NCBI RefSeq assembly: GCF_016617715.1
Contig: NZ_CP067225.1
Location: 806,001 to 870,000 of the forward strand
Origin: Paracoccus sp. MC1862
GTDB lineage: Bacteria > Pseudomonadota > Alphaproteobacteria > Rhodobacterales > Rhodobacteraceae
Length of the DNA stretch: 64,000 nucleotides
Direction: 5' to 3'
This document shows, one piece after another, positions 47,142-57,943 of this stretch (positions are counted from its first letter, which is position 1; every line of letters starts with the position of its first letter). Under the pieces are notes generated by a model that did no database searches, had not been told where the DNA came from, and saw only the letters and a program-made list of their open reading frames with translations. The position numbers and the translations under genes are program-made.

Positions 47142-47984
47142 ATGGCCGTCGCCGTCACCGGAGCCACCGGCCAGCTTGGCCGCCTGACCATCGAGAAGCT
47201 GAAAAAGCTGCTGCCGTCCGGGCAGATCGTCGCGCTGGCCCGCTCGCCCGATAAAGCCGCCGATCTTGCGGTCGAGGCGCGGCTTTTCGACTATGACCGG
47301 CCCGCGACGCTGGCACCGGCGCTTGCCGGAGTGGACAAGCTTCTGCTGATCTCGTCCAGCGAGGTCGGCAAGCGCGCGGCTCAGCATCAGGCCGTGATCG
47401 ACGCGGCGAAGCAGGCGGGTGTCGGCGAGATCGTCTATACCAGCCTTCTGCACGCCGACCGCTCGCCCTTGTCGCTGGCTGAGGAGCACCGCCAGACCGA
47501 GGACGTGCTTGCCCGGTCGGGCATTCCGCACACGATTCTGCGGAACGGCTGGTATGCCGAGAACTACACCGGCAACCTGAAGGCGGCGATTGCCAACAGT
47601 GCGCTGATCGGCGCGGCGGGGAACGGCCGCATCTCGGCCGCGGCGCGTGCAGATTATGCCGAGGCTGAGGCCGTGGTGCTGGCAGGCCAGGGCCATGCCG
47701 GCAAGACCTATGAACTCGCGGGTGATACCGCCTGGACGCTGGAGGATCTGGCGGCCGAGGTTTCGGCGCAGACGGGCAAGCAGATCCCTTATCGCAATCT
47801 GTCCGAGTCCGATTACGCCGAGGCGCTTGCCGGCATGGGCCTGCCGCAGGAGATGGCCGCGGCGGTCGCAGGCTTCGATGCGGATGCGGGCCAAGCAGCG
47901 TTGTTCGAGGACGGCCGCCAGCTTTCGGCGCTGATCGGCCGGCCCACCACGCCGCTTGCGGATGTGGTCAGCGCCGCCCTTTAG
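47142..47984 (+). CDS. NmrA-type SDR, NAD(P)H:quinone oxidoreductase (QorB-like)
   Basis: A 280-residue extended SDR. The NAD(P)-binding VTGATGQLGRLTIEKL starts at residue 5, and VALARSPDKAADL near 28 fits an NADP preference. IVYTSLLHADRSPLSLAEEHRQTEDVL near 100 and PHTILRNGWYAENYT near 130 are typical of YtfG/QorB quinone reductases. No Tyr-x3-Lys catalytic pair is needed in this group. The ATG at 47142 follows AAGGGAACACC. It converges on uvrD with a four-base overlap of stop codons. Confidence 0.88.
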   Translation: MAVAVTGATGQLGRLTIEKLKKLLPSGQIVALARSPDKAADLAVEARLFDYDRPATLAPALAGVDKLLLISSSEVGKRAAQHQAVIDAAKQAGVGEIVYTSLLHADRSPLSLAEEHRQTEDVLARSGIPHTILRNGWYAENYTGNLKAAIANSALIGAAGNGRISAAARADYAEAEAVVLAGQGHAGKTYELAGDTAWTLEDLAAEVSAQTGKQIPYRNLSESDYAEALAGMGLPQEMAAAVAGFDADAGQAALFEDGRQLSALIGRPTTPLADVVSAAL

Positions 47985-50374
47985 AACGGGACGTCGCCGT
48001 TGGTTCCACCCGCAGGCTGGACATAGGCCGCCTTGATGGTCTTGAAGCCCGCCGGGAACTCGACCGTGAGTGTGTCCTCGGCGATGCCCATGACGCTGCC
48101 GGTGCCGAACTTCTGGTGGCAGACCCGGTCGCCCACGGCAAAGCGGGCAGAGGGTTCGGCGTCGATCACGATGGGCGGGCGGTGCGAGGGGCCGGGCCGC
48201 ACGGCCGCGCGGTCCTGCATCCGCTTCCAGCCGGGCGAGTTGTAGACATCGGCGCGGCTGGCCCGATCGTGCATGGTCGATTGCGCGAAGGGCTGGCCCG
48301 TCACCTGCGCCGCGGCCCCGAAGCCGCCGCCGTAAAGGCCGGGGGGCGTCAGCACCTCGACGTGATCCTCGGGCAGTTCGTCGATGAAGCGGGATGGCAG
48401 CGAGGATTGCCATTGGCCATACATCCGGCGGTTGCCGGCAAAGGTGATCGTCGCAAGTTCCTCGGCGCGGGTCAGGCCGACATAGGCCAAGCGCCGTTCC
48501 TCCTCCAAGCCCTTCAGGCCAGATTCGTCCATGCTGCGCTGGCTGGGGAACAGCCCGTCCTCCCACCCCGGCAGGAAGACGATGGGGTATTCCAGGCCCT
48601 TGGCGGCATGGAGGGTCATGATCGACACTTCCTCGGCCTGCTCGCCCTCGGCCACGTCCATGACCAGCGCGACGTGTTCCAGGAAGCCCTGGAGGTTGTC
48701 GAACTCCTCCAGCGCCTTGACGAGTTCCTTGAGGTTGTCCAGCCGCCCCGGCGCGTCGGGCGAGCGGTCGTTCTGCCACATCGCGGTGTAGCCGGATTCG
48801 TCCAGGATGCGCTCGGCCAGTTCGACATGGTTCACGGTGGAATCCAAGGCGTCGGCGTGCCAGCGGCCCATGAACTGCGTGAACTGCCGCAGGTTGGACG
48901 CGCCCTTGCCGGTCAGCGCGCCCGAGGCGACCACGGCCGCCGCGCCTTCCAGCAGCGACAGACCCTCGGCCCGCGCCTCGCGCTGGATGGTCTGGATGGC
49001 CTTGTCGCCGAGGCCCCGCTTGGGGGTGTTCACGATCCGCTCGAAGGCGAGGTCGTCGGTGGGGCTGACGGCCAGCCGGAAATAGGCCATCGCGTCGCGG
49101 ATTTCCTGCCGTTCGTAGAAGCGGGGGCCGCCGATCACGCGATAGGGCAGGCCGATGGTCATGAAGCGGTCCTCGAAGGCCCGCATCTGGTGCGAGGCGC
49201 GCACGAGGATCGCCATGTCGTTCAGGCTGCGCTTGCCGATGGAATGGCGGTGGCCGCCGTGGAAGGCCTCGATCTCCTCGCCGATCCAGCGGGCCTCGGC
49301 CTCGCTGTCCCAATGGCCGATCAGGCGGACCTTCTCGCCCTCCTCGGCCTCGGTCCACAGGGTCTTTCCCAGCCGGCCCTTGTTCGCCGCGATCAGCCCC
49401 GAAGCGGCAGCAAGGATGTGGGGGGTGGAGCGGTAGTTCTGTTCCAGCCGGATCACCTGCGCGCCGGGAAAATCCTGCTCGAAGCGCAGGATGTTGCCGA
49501 CCTCGGCCCCGCGCCAGCCATAGATGGACTGGTCGTCGTCGCCCACGCAGCAAATGTTGCGGTGTGCCTGCGCCAGCAGCCGCAGCCACAGATACTGCGC
49601 GACGTTGGTGTCCTGATATTCGTCCACAAGGATATAGCGGAAGCGGTCCTGCCACTGCGCCAGCACGTCGGGGTGCGCCTGGAAGATCATCACGCAATGC
49701 AGCAACAGGTCGCCGAAATCGACGGCGTTCAATTCCAGCAGCCGCCGCTGATATTGGGCGTAAAGCTTCGCACCCTTGCCGTCATAGGCGTGCGATTCGC
49801 CTTCGGGCACGCGCGAGGGCGTCAGCGCCCGATTCTTCCAGTCGTCGATCAGCCCGGCCAGCATCCGCGCGGGCCAGCGCTTGTCGTCGATGTTCCCGGC
49901 CGCAATCAGTTGCTTCAGCAGCCGGATCTGGTCGTCGGTGTCCAAGATCGTGAAGCTGGACTTGAGGTGGACCTGTCCGTCGCCCACCAGTTCGGCATGG
50001 CGGCGCAGGATCTTGACGCTGACGGAATGGAAGGTGCCGAGCCAGGGCATCCCCTCGACCGTCTCGCCCATCAGGCGGGCAACACGATCCTTCATCTCGC
50101 GCGCGGCCTTGTTGGTGAAGGTCACGGCAAGGATGCGGCCGGGCGTGGCGCGGCCCTGCGTCAGCAGATGGGCGATTCGCGTCGTCAGCGCGCGGGTCTT
50201 GCCGGTGCCCGCGCCCGCCAGCAACAGGACGGGGCCGTCCAGCGTCTCCACCGCCAGCCGCTGCGCCGGGTTCAGCCCGTCAAGGTAGGGCGCGGCGCGG
50301 CCCGTCATCGCCCGCTGGGACAGGGAAGGGCGGGCGGCGGCCTCGAAGGCGTCGTGATCGTCGAACTGGCTCAT
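47981..50374 (-). CDS. uvrD: UvrD/PcrA-type DNA helicase II
   Basis: A 797-residue superfamily 1A helicase acting in nucleotide excision and mismatch repair. Motif I LLLAGAGTGKTRALTTR lies near residue 50, the Q motif LNPAQRLAVE near 33, motif II DEYQDTN near 245, motif III CCVGDDDQSIYGWRGAE near 272, motif IV EQNYRS near 315 and motif VI VGLTRAEE near 630. The C terminus VGDRVCHQKFGTGSVMGI is the UvrD Tudor-like RNA-polymerase-binding domain. The ATG at 50374 begins MSQFDDHDAF. Length is a little over that of E. coli UvrD. Confidence 0.97.
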   Translation of the reverse strand: MSQFDDHDAFEAAARPSLSQRAMTGRAAPYLDGLNPAQRLAVETLDGPVLLLAGAGTGKTRALTTRIAHLLTQGRATPGRILAVTFTNKAAREMKDRVARLMGETVEGMPWLGTFHSVSVKILRRHAELVGDGQVHLKSSFTILDTDDQIRLLKQLIAAGNIDDKRWPARMLAGLIDDWKNRALTPSRVPEGESHAYDGKGAKLYAQYQRRLLELNAVDFGDLLLHCVMIFQAHPDVLAQWQDRFRYILVDEYQDTNVAQYLWLRLLAQAHRNICCVGDDDQSIYGWRGAEVGNILRFEQDFPGAQVIRLEQNYRSTPHILAAASGLIAANKGRLGKTLWTEAEEGEKVRLIGHWDSEAEARWIGEEIEAFHGGHRHSIGKRSLNDMAILVRASHQMRAFEDRFMTIGLPYRVIGGPRFYERQEIRDAMAYFRLAVSPTDDLAFERIVNTPKRGLGDKAIQTIQREARAEGLSLLEGAAAVVASGALTGKGASNLRQFTQFMGRWHADALDSTVNHVELAERILDESGYTAMWQNDRSPDAPGRLDNLKELVKALEEFDNLQGFLEHVALVMDVAEGEQAEEVSIMTLHAAKGLEYPIVFLPGWEDGLFPSQRSMDESGLKGLEEERRLAYVGLTRAEELATITFAGNRRMYGQWQSSLPSRFIDELPEDHVEVLTPPGLYGGGFGAAAQVTGQPFAQSTMHDRASRADVYNSPGWKRMQDRAAVRPGPSHRPPIVIDAEPSARFAVGDRVCHQKFGTGSVMGIAEDTLTVEFPAGFKTIKAAYVQPAGGTNGDVPF

Positions 50375-50383
50375 GCGGCCTAA

Positions 50384-50419
50384 CATAAAGAACGCGGGCC
50401 TTTCTGCAAAGCCCGCGTT
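50384..50419 (-). terminator. Rho-independent terminator after terC
   Basis: On the minus strand the stem AACGCGGGC/GCCCGCGTT (50391-50399 with 50411-50419) is followed by CTTTATG. It lies between the terC stop and the uvrD start, so it insulates uvrD from terC. Confidence 0.75.
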
Positions 50420-50449
50420 CTCATTCCGTTCACGTTTGCGCTGACTAGA

Positions 50450-51481
50450 TTAACGTGGTTGTCCCACAGCCTTCTCGGCCAGACGCTCGGCCGCCTCGTC
50501 CTTCTTCAGTGCGGCGTCATGCCCCGGCGCGGTCTTGACGAGCGAGACAATGACCCCGGTGGCAAGGATCAGGAAGGTCACGGTCAGCGAGATCATCGGC
50601 GGCACCTTCTCGATCCCGATCGCCTCGGCCACCAGCACCTTGCCGCCGATGAAGATCAGCAACGCGGCCAGCGCCGGCTTGAGATAGGCGAAACGGTGCA
50701 GGATCGCGGCCAGCGCGAAATACAGCGCCCGCAGGCCCAGAATGGCGAAGATGTTCGAGGTATAGACCAGATAGGGGTCGGTCGTGATGGCAAAGATCGC
50801 GGGCACCGAGTCGACGGCGAAGACGAGGTCGGCGAACTCGATCACGATCAGCGCCAGGAACAGGGGCGTGACGAAGGTCCGCATCTTGCCCGACTGTCCA
50901 GGCTGGCGGACGAAGAAGCGGTCGCCCACGAAGCCGTCGGTCACGCGCAGGTTCCGCTGCATCCATTTCAGCACGCGGTTCTGCGACAGGTCGCTTTCAT
51001 CCTCGTGCCCCGAGCGCAGCATCTTGATGCCGGTGACGACCAGGAAGACGGCAAAGACCAGCAGCACCCACTCATACCGCTGCACCAGCGCCGCGCCGAA
51101 GCCGATCATGATCGCGCGCAGGACGATCACGCCGAGGATGCCCCAGAACAGAACCCGGTGCTGCAGGTGCCGGGGCACGGCGAAGAAGCCGAAGATCGTG
51201 GCGATGACGAAGACGTTGTCCATCGCCAGCGACTTCTCGACCACGAAGCCGGTCCAGTATTCCAATGCGGACTGCTGGCCGAGCTGCGCCCAGACGAAGC
51301 CGCCGAAGGCCAGCCCGATGGCGATGTAGAATGCGGACATCAGCAGCGACTTGCGCACGCCGATTTCCTGCTGCCCGCGGTTCAGGACGCCAAGGTCCAG
51401 CACCAGCAGGAACAGCACGATGGCAAGGAAGATGGCCCACATCCATACGGGTTGGCCAAGAAAAAGGGAGGTCAGCTCCAT
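50450..51481 (-). CDS. TerC family integral membrane protein (Alx-like)
   Basis: A 343-residue membrane protein with about nine helices. TerC signatures include EKSLAMDNVFVIATIFGFF near residue 82 and EFADLVFAVDSVPAIFAITTDP near 210, with paired acidic residues inside helices that could bind Mn2+. Family members such as Alx and MntP-like TerC export manganese or metallate secreted proteins. No manganese riboswitch was recognised upstream. It is monocistronic, ending at a terminator. Confidence 0.92.
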   Translation of the reverse strand: MELTSLFLGQPVWMWAIFLAIVLFLLVLDLGVLNRGQQEIGVRKSLLMSAFYIAIGLAFGGFVWAQLGQQSALEYWTGFVVEKSLAMDNVFVIATIFGFFAVPRHLQHRVLFWGILGVIVLRAIMIGFGAALVQRYEWVLLVFAVFLVVTGIKMLRSGHEDESDLSQNRVLKWMQRNLRVTDGFVGDRFFVRQPGQSGKMRTFVTPLFLALIVIEFADLVFAVDSVPAIFAITTDPYLVYTSNIFAILGLRALYFALAAILHRFAYLKPALAALLIFIGGKVLVAEAIGIEKVPPMISLTVTFLILATGVIVSLVKTAPGHDAALKKDEAAERLAEKAVGQPR

Positions 51482-51635
51482 GTCGTCCTCTGCGTTGTGT
51501 TGCGTGATGCGACCGACATCACGATCCGCAGAGATCGCCAGAGGGGCCCGGTCGAGGAGCCTTCAACCTAGGGACGGCTTCGGAAGCGTCAAGGGGATGA
51601 TTGCGCTTTTTCGGCCGGGGGAGTATCGGCGCCCC

Positions 51636-52802
51636 ATGGCCGACCGCAAGCTCCATCCCCGCACCCGTTCCGTCCACCACGGCATCCGCCGCAGCCAGTA
51701 TGGCGAGATGGCCGAGGCGCTGTTCCTGACCCAAGGGTTCGCCTACGACAGCGCCGAGCAGGCCGAAGCGCGGTTCCAGAAGGTGGGTCCCGACGAGTTC
51801 ATCTATGCCCGCTACGGCAACCCCACCAGCCGGATGTTCGAGGACCGCATGGCCTCGCTGGAGGGGACCGAGGACGCCTTTGCCACTGCATCCGGCATGG
51901 CGGCGGTGAATGGCGCGCTGATGGGCATGGTCGCGCCCGGCGACCGTGTGGTATCCTCGCGCCAGTTGTTCGGTTCCTGTCTTTACGTCTTGGATGTTCT
52001 GAAGAAATTCAGCGTGGACGTGGTGCTGGTGGACGGCACCGACCTTGACCAGTGGCGGGCGGCGGTGACGCCGGGCACCAAGGGCTGCTTCTTTGAGACA
52101 GTCTCGAACCCGACTCTTGAGGTCATGGATATTGCTGGCATCGCCGAAATCGCCCATGCAGCGGGCGCGTTGGTGATTGCCGACAATGTCTTCGCCACCC
52201 CGGTCTTTTCCCGCGCAGTGGAACAGGGCGCGGATGTCGTCGTCTATTCCACCACCAAGCATGTTGATGGCGGCGGCCGTGCGCTCGGCGGCATCATCTG
52301 CGGCACCCGCCAGTTCGTGCGCGAGATGGCCGAGCCTTACCTCAAGCACACCGGCGGCGCGATCAGCCCCTTCAATGCCTGGATCATGCTGAACGGGCTG
52401 ACGACCATGGATCTGCGTGTCCGCGCCATGGCCGACAGTGCGCTGCTGGTGGCGCAGGCGCTTGAGGGCGAGGGACTGCCCACGATCTATCCGGGCTTGC
52501 CGTCGCATCCGCAGCATGACCTCGCGATGCGGCAGATGGGGTCCGGCGGCACGATGATCGCCTTCGACCTCGGCACGCAGGAGGCAGCCTTTGCCATGCT
52601 GAACCGGCTGGAGCTGGTGTCGATCTCGAACAACCTCGGCGATGCCAAGTCCATTGCCACCCACCCGGCGACCACCACCCACCAGCGGTTGGGCGAGGCC
52701 AGCCGCGCCACCATGGGCATCGGGCCAGGGCTAGTTCGGCTGTCAGTGGGGCTGGAACATCCCGACGACCTGATCTCCGACTTGTTGGGGGCCTTGGCTT
52801 AA
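51636..52802 (+). CDS. metZ: O-succinylhomoserine sulfhydrylase
   Basis: A 388-residue PLP enzyme of the Cys/Met metabolism family, which makes homocysteine directly from O-succinylhomoserine and sulfide. YARYGNPTSRMFEDRMASLEG near residue 50, FETVSNPTLEVMDI near 150 and the PLP lysine in VVYSTTKHVDGGGRALGG near 205 are visible. The HVDGGGR form and the closing RLSVGLEHPDDLI point to MetZ rather than MetB. The ATG at 51636 is favoured, and an in-frame ATG at 51597 would add 13 residues. No SAM riboswitch was found upstream. Confidence 0.92.
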   Translation: MADRKLHPRTRSVHHGIRRSQYGEMAEALFLTQGFAYDSAEQAEARFQKVGPDEFIYARYGNPTSRMFEDRMASLEGTEDAFATASGMAAVNGALMGMVAPGDRVVSSRQLFGSCLYVLDVLKKFSVDVVLVDGTDLDQWRAAVTPGTKGCFFETVSNPTLEVMDIAGIAEIAHAAGALVIADNVFATPVFSRAVEQGADVVVYSTTKHVDGGGRALGGIICGTRQFVREMAEPYLKHTGGAISPFNAWIMLNGLTTMDLRVRAMADSALLVAQALEGEGLPTIYPGLPSHPQHDLAMRQMGSGGTMIAFDLGTQEAAFAMLNRLELVSISNNLGDAKSIATHPATTTHQRLGEASRATMGIGPGLVRLSVGLEHPDDLISDLLGALA

Positions 52803-52864
52803 GCCTCTGGCCTTTCGGGCGCGGTTCCCCATATTCGGGGCAACGCATAGCCTCTGGACGCGCC

Positions 52865-53827
<963 letters not shown>

Positions 53828-53901
53828 GCGCCGCATTCCTTTTTCATTTCCCATTCAACGAGCCAGATCATGTCGTCTCATCTCATCATCATCCGCAATG
53901 C

Positions 53902-54035
53902 CTGACTCAGGCCCGTCATTCACGGCAGCAAAAGCGGATTGGCGGAATTGCCAGCTTCCCGCCTCGGTTCGGCAGCCTGAAACGCGCAGTCTCCACGATT
54001 CTGCCGCAACTTGACGAGCTTGTCGTCTATCTTAG
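53902..54035 (+). pseudogene. Glycosyltransferase gene, 5' fragment before the IS insertions
   Basis: The plus frame reads RIGGIASFPPRFGSLKRAV then STILPQLDELVVYL and is cut at CTTAG, where the IS701-type element begins. The reading resumes after all the IS elements at 58788 as LNDCEEVPGFL, so the two parts rejoin as VVYLNDCEEVP without gaining or losing a base. The real start codon is unclear. Only CTG lies in frame near 53902, and ATG codons at 53870 and 53898 are in other frames, so the 5' end may also be damaged. Confidence 0.8.
54032..54035 (+). repeat. Left flank of IS701-type element (target duplication)
   Basis: TTAG, matching the YTAR target of the IS701 family. The right-hand copy can be read as TTAA once the neighbouring IS427 element is removed, so one base differs. 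Confidence 0.55.
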
Positions 54036-54037
54036 CA

Positions 54038-54745
54038 CTACTCTGCCACCTTCATAGCCGGAGGTGATAGGGCACGGGCTTGCGGCAGTGGGGACAAAGC
54101 CGTGCAAAGGCGCTGAGTGTGGCCGCGAGTTGCCGACGCACCTGCGGCAAGGATGGGGTTGGGGGCGGCCCCGGTCTGGTGGGGGTTTTTTTCCCCAAGC
54201 CGCAGATGCTGGAGAAAGGCAAAGGCGATCATCGTCATGAGCGCATGATGGTGCAGGCCCCGCCAACTGCGGCCCTCGAAGTGATCGAGGCCGATCTCCC
54301 CTTTCATCTGCTGGTGCATCTGCTCGCAAACCCATCGACGCTTGATCAGCGCCGCCAGGCTCTCCAGAGCGACATCCTCCGCATGATTGCTCAGGTAGTA
54401 TTTGCGCTCCCCGGAGGTCCGGCGCTCGCACACCAGCCAGGCGGTCTCACCGGGCAGGCGCCGGTTGCGCGAGATCACCGGACCATCGGCCACCCGGACC
54501 CGGAGCGCGGCAAAGTCGGCCCTGAGATCGCCTTTGGTGCCGCGCCGCCACGACAGGGTCCGCCAGCATTCGTTCGGCAGGGCGGCCACGACGGCCTGAA
54601 CGCTGTAGGTCCGGGTGGAAGGCACCGGATGCTTGGGTGGCCGACCGGTCCGTCGCTTCATAGCCGGAGCAATCATGACGTCGGCAGGATAGACCGTCTG
54701 GGTCGGCAGAATGCCCACCGCCCAGGTGAGACCCTGCTCCGAGAG
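54038..54745 (-). pseudogene. IS701-type transposase, C-terminal part
   Basis: After rejoining, these bases encode the last 236 residues, starting LSEQGLTWAVGILPTQTVYP. CEQMHQQMKGEIGLDHFEGR carries the third catalytic acidic residue (Glu) of the DDE triad, and SWRGLHHHALMTMIAFAF is the family C-terminal block. The open frame seen on the minus strand begins inside the IS21 end (MGQFSMENPGQFRVEI), so any protein made from it would be a chimaera lacking the first two catalytic Asp. Confidence 0.9.
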
Positions 54746-54753
54746 CTTCTGCC
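54746..54753 (+). repeat. 8-bp target-site duplication of the IS21-type element, left copy
   Basis: CTTCTGCC directly before the element's terminal TGTTGATT. The identical copy is at 57252-57259. The length is in the 4-8 bp range of the IS21 family. Confidence 0.93.
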
Positions 54754-54826
54754 TGTTGATTTCCACTCGGAACTGACCCGGGTTTTCCATCGAGAACTGA
54801 CCCACCCTCAGGTTATGTTTCGTGGG

Positions 54827-55621
54827 TTAGGCTTGGGTCAAGGCATGGCCGGCCTCCTTGGTTTTCCTGGCTGCTGCGGCTGAGCTTGCCTTGAAGCGGA
54901 AGCTGTCGTTTCCGGTCTCCAGGATGTGGCAGCGGTGGGTGAGGCGATCGAGCAGCGCGGTGGTCATTTTGGCATCGCCGAAGACGGTGGCCCATTCGCT
55001 GAAGCTCAGGTTGGTGGTGATGACAACGCTGGTGCGCTCATAGAGCTTGCTCAGAAGGTGGAAGAGCAGCGCACCGCCTGAAGCGCTGAACGGCAAGTAG
55101 CCCAGTTCGTCCAGGATCACGAGATCGAGCCGGGTCAATCCCTCCGCGATCTGGCCCGCCTTGCCCTTGGTTTTCTCCTGCTCGAGGGCATTGACGAGTT
55201 CGATGGTGGAGAAGAAGCGGACCTTCCGGCGGTGGTGTTCGATGGCCTGGATGCCCAGGGCGGTTGCGACATGGGTCTTGCCGGTGCCCGGCCCGCCGAT
55301 CAGCACGACATTCTGCGCGCCGTCGATGAACTCGCAGCGGTGGAGCTGGCGCACCGTGACCTCGTTGATCTCGCTGGCAGCGAAGTCGAAGCCCGAGAGA
55401 TCCTTGTAGGCCGGGAAGCGCGCGGCCTTCATGTGATAGGCAATGGAGCGCACTTCGCGTTCCGCCAGTTCGGCCTTCAGCAGCTGGGACAGGATCGGCA
55501 CGGCTGTCTCGAATGCCGGCGCCCCCTGTTCGATCAGGTCGGTGACGGCCTGGGCCATGCCGTGCATCTTCAGGCTGCGGAGCATGATGACGATGGCGCC
55601 GCTGGCGGGATCATGACGCAT
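54827..55621 (-). CDS. istB: IS21-type helper ATPase IstB
   Basis: A 264-residue AAA+ (DnaC-like) ATPase that assists the IstA transposase in target choice. Walker [16 protein letters not shown] lies near residue 107, Walker [13 protein letters not shown] near 170 and sensor [14 protein letters not shown] near 198. I chose the ATG at 55621 ([11 protein letters not shown]), which overlaps the end of istA by 11 bases. The frame is open further upstream inside istA. All ATPase motifs are present. Confidence 0.94.
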   Translation of the reverse strand: MRHDPASGAIVIMLRSLKMHGMAQAVTDLIEQGAPAFETAVPILSQLLKAELAEREVRSIAYHMKAARFPAYKDLSGFDFAASEINEVTVRQLHRCEFIDGAQNVVLIGGPGTGKTHVATALGIQAIEHHRRKVRFFSTIELVNALEQEKTKGKAGQIAEGLTRLDLVILDELGYLPFSASGGALLFHLLSKLYERTSVVITTNLSFSEWATVFGDAKMTTALLDRLTHRCHILETGNDSFRFKASSAAAARKTKEAGHALTQA

Positions 55622-57140
55622 GGCGGTCTCCGATCTGCGCCCGCAGGTCGTCATAGCGTTCGACATTGGCCTTCGGCTCATGGCGCAGGATCAGCGCCTC
55701 CGGTGTGTCGATGTTCGGGCCGCCGGTCGTCTTGCCATCGATCAGCCTGTGCAGGAGATTCAACACATGGGTCTTGGTCGCGACGCCTTCGGCCAGGGCC
55801 ATTTCCACAGCAACCAGCACAGCCTGTTCATCATGCTGCAGGACCAGCGCCAGGATATCGACCATCTCGCGATCGCCACCGGGTCGTCGCAGCATCTGGT
55901 CCTGCAACTGTCGGAAGGCCGCGGGCAGTTCCGCGAAGGGCGCACCGTTCCTGAGGGCACCCGGCTTGCGCTGGATGACGGCCAGATAATGCCGCCAGTC
56001 ATAGATCGTGCGAGGCGGCAGGTGATGGGACCGCTGGATCACCCGCCCATGTTCGCACAGGATCTGTCCCTCGGCGGCAACCACCAGCCGATCCGGGTAG
56101 ACCCTGAGGCTGACAGGACGGTTGGCAAAGGACGCCGGCACGCTGTAGCGGTTGCGCTCGAAGCTGATCAGGCAGGTGGGTGAGACACGCTTGCTCCGCT
56201 CGACGAAGCCGTCGAAGGCAGGCGGCAGCGGCATCAGCGCGGCCTGTTCTTCGGCCCAGGCGTCGGCGACGGTTCCGGGCAGAACCCCGTGCGGGATCTC
56301 GCGCCACAACTCCAGGCAGCGCCGTTCCAGCCAGGCGTTCAGCGCCGCCAGGTCAGGAAAGTTCGGCATCGGCTGCCACAAACGAGGCCGGGCATCCTGA
56401 ACGTTCTTCTCGACCTGTCCCTTCTCCCATCCCGCGGCAGGATTGCAGAACTCCGGCTCGAAGACATAGTGGTTGGTCATGGCGAGGAAGCGGATGTTGA
56501 CCTGCCGTTCCTTGCCGCGGCCAACGCGGTCAACCGCTGTCTTCATGTTATCGTAGATGCCGCGACCCGGCACGCCGCCAAAGACGCGGAACCCGTGCCA
56601 ATGGGCATCGAACAGCATCTCGTGGGTTTGCAGCAGATAGGCCCGAACCAGGAAGGCCCGGCTGTGTGCCAGCTTGATGTGGGCGACCTGAAGCTTCGTG
56701 CGCTCCCCGCCCAGAACCGCGTAGTCCTCGCTCCAATCGAACTGGAACGCCTCGCCCGGACGAAAGACCAAGGGGACGAAGGTGCCGCGGCCCGTCGTCT
56801 GCTGCTCGCGCTGCCGGTCCATCCGCCATTGCCGGGCGAAGGCCGCGACCCGGCCGTAGGAGCCGGTGAAGCCGAGCGCCACGAGGTCGGCATGGAGTTG
56901 CTTCAGCGTCCGGCGCTGCTTGCGTGACTTGCCGGCTTCCGTCTTCAGCCACGCCGCCAGCTTCTCGGAAAACGGATCGAGCTTGCTCGGCCGATCAGGC
57001 GTCGCGAACCTCGGCTCGATGGTCCCAGCGCTCAGATACTTCCTGATGGTGTTGCGCGACAGGCCGGTCCGCCGTGCGATCTCCCGGATCGGCAGCTTCT
57101 CCCGCAACGCCATGCGTCGGATGATGTTCAAAAGTCCCAT
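55611..57140 (-). CDS. istA: IS21-type transposase IstA
   Basis: A 509-residue transposase. An N-terminal helix-turn-helix ([21 protein letters not shown]) precedes the rve/DDE integrase core. The first catalytic Asp is in [12 protein letters not shown] near residue 135, the second in [13 protein letters not shown] near 198 and the Glu in [11 protein letters not shown] near 240. A C-terminal Mu-transposase-like domain ([20 protein letters not shown]) follows. The ATG at 57140 is likely, with a GTG three codons earlier possible. The frame is intact. Confidence 0.95.
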   Translation of the reverse strand: MGLLNIIRRMALREKLPIREIARRTGLSRNTIRKYLSAGTIEPRFATPDRPSKLDPFSEKLAAWLKTEAGKSRKQRRTLKQLHADLVALGFTGSYGRVAAFARQWRMDRQREQQTTGRGTFVPLVFRPGEAFQFDWSEDYAVLGGERTKLQVAHIKLAHSRAFLVRAYLLQTHEMLFDAHWHGFRVFGGVPGRGIYDNMKTAVDRVGRGKERQVNIRFLAMTNHYVFEPEFCNPAAGWEKGQVEKNVQDARPRLWQPMPNFPDLAALNAWLERRCLELWREIPHGVLPGTVADAWAEEQAALMPLPPAFDGFVERSKRVSPTCLISFERNRYSVPASFANRPVSLRVYPDRLVVAAEGQILCEHGRVIQRSHHLPPRTIYDWRHYLAVIQRKPGALRNGAPFAELPAAFRQLQDQMLRRPGGDREMVDILALVLQHDEQAVLVAVEMALAEGVATKTHVLNLLHRLIDGKTTGGPNIDTPEALILRHEPKANVERYDDLRAQIGDRHAS

Positions 57141-57251
57141 GTGGATCACTCCATTACCCCCGCCGCGCTCCGCTTTGGGGAAGGTTCACATGGGTCAGTT
57201 CTCAGTGGAAATTACGCCCCTACCCGGGTCAGTTCCGGGTGGAAATCAACA

Positions 57252-57884
57252 CTTCTGCCGGAAGTCTGCCACCTTGCCGTACTCGGCATCCGCCAGCACA
57301 GCGCCGAAGCGCGCTCCAGCCACTTGGATGCGACTGATCTCGTCCAGGGCGATCCGCCATTTGGGCCGGCCGGGGATCGCCTCTGGCACACCGGCACGGG
57401 CGCGCCGCCCTGCGTCCTCGGCCCAGGCGCGAGGCAGGAACAAACGCAGGCCCACACAGACCGGAACCTCGCAGCGCGCCAGCGTGAGCGAGACCAAGGC
57501 CTGGCAGTTGGCCTTTTTGCCCAGTTGGCCGCAATACTGGCGCGCAACCCCCACCGAGTGTCGCCCCTGCTTGACCAGGGCGGTGTCGTCGATGATCAGC
57601 ACAGCCTCTGGACCACCGACGAGCCGGTCGGCGGCCCGCACCAGCTCCTCCTCGAGCGGCTCACAGCGCCAAGGCGAGGTGGAGATGAAGTGGTGAAGCT
57701 GCTGAACGTCTCCGGGCGCTACGCGAGCGGCCATTGGCTCGACGCTCTTGCGCTCGCCCGGCCCGAGCAGCCCCTGAAGATACACCGGTGCCCAGCGGCG
57801 CTGCTCGACCCTGCCGAGCCGAGCTAGGAAAGGTGCGAGCCAAGCCTCATAGGCAGCCCGCCAGTGGCTTGTGGTTGCTCTCAT
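57252..57884 (-). pseudogene. IS701-type transposase, N-terminal part
   Basis: The first 211 residues of the split transposase, from MRATTSHWRAAYEAWLAPF to DAEYGKVADFRQK. It includes the first two catalytic Asp, in AVLIIDDTALVKQGRHSVGV and GAVLADAEYG. The frame then enters the IS21 element and stops after one foreign codon. Joined to 54745 it reads ADFRQKLSEQGLTW without a break. Confidence 0.92.
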
Positions 57885-57943
57885 CACGGCACCTCCCGTG
57901 AGCACCACCCCGAACTACCACAAAACCTGGCAGAGTAGTGTTA

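Larger units (their letters stand above)
54754..57251 (-). mobile_element. IS21-family insertion sequence
   Basis: A complete 2498-bp element with 30-bp terminal inverted repeats (54754-54783 and 57222-57251, one mismatch) beginning TGTTGATTTCCAC and ending CA. Subterminal copies of GGGTCAGTTC, as in the multiple transposase-binding repeats of IS21, lie at both ends (for example 57192-57201 and 57228-57237). It carries istA and istB in the usual overlapping order and is flanked by an 8-bp duplication. Both genes look intact, so it could be active. Confidence 0.95.
54036..57940 (-). mobile_element. IS701-family insertion sequence, interrupted by an IS21-type element
   Basis: Perfect 13-bp terminal inverted repeats CACTACTCTGCCA (54036-54048) and TGGCAGAGTAGTG (57928-57940) bound the element. 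Removing the internal IS21 and one copy of its 8-bp duplication leaves 1399 bp encoding one DDE transposase of about 446 residues. That is the normal size for the family. The transposase stop codon lies inside the left terminal repeat. The element is inserted in a glycosyltransferase gene. Confidence 0.9.

Noticed and set aside
51482-51635. Riboswitch in the terC-metZ gap (manganese type for terC, SAM-II type for metZ)
   Set aside because: I looked for the conserved core sequences of both and found neither. A covariance-model search would be needed to exclude a divergent form.
54038-54805. An open frame of 255 codons that appears to be a complete transposase
   Set aside because: Its first 18 or so codons come from the IS21 terminus. 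It lacks the first two catalytic Asp and is only the 3' part of the split IS701 gene.
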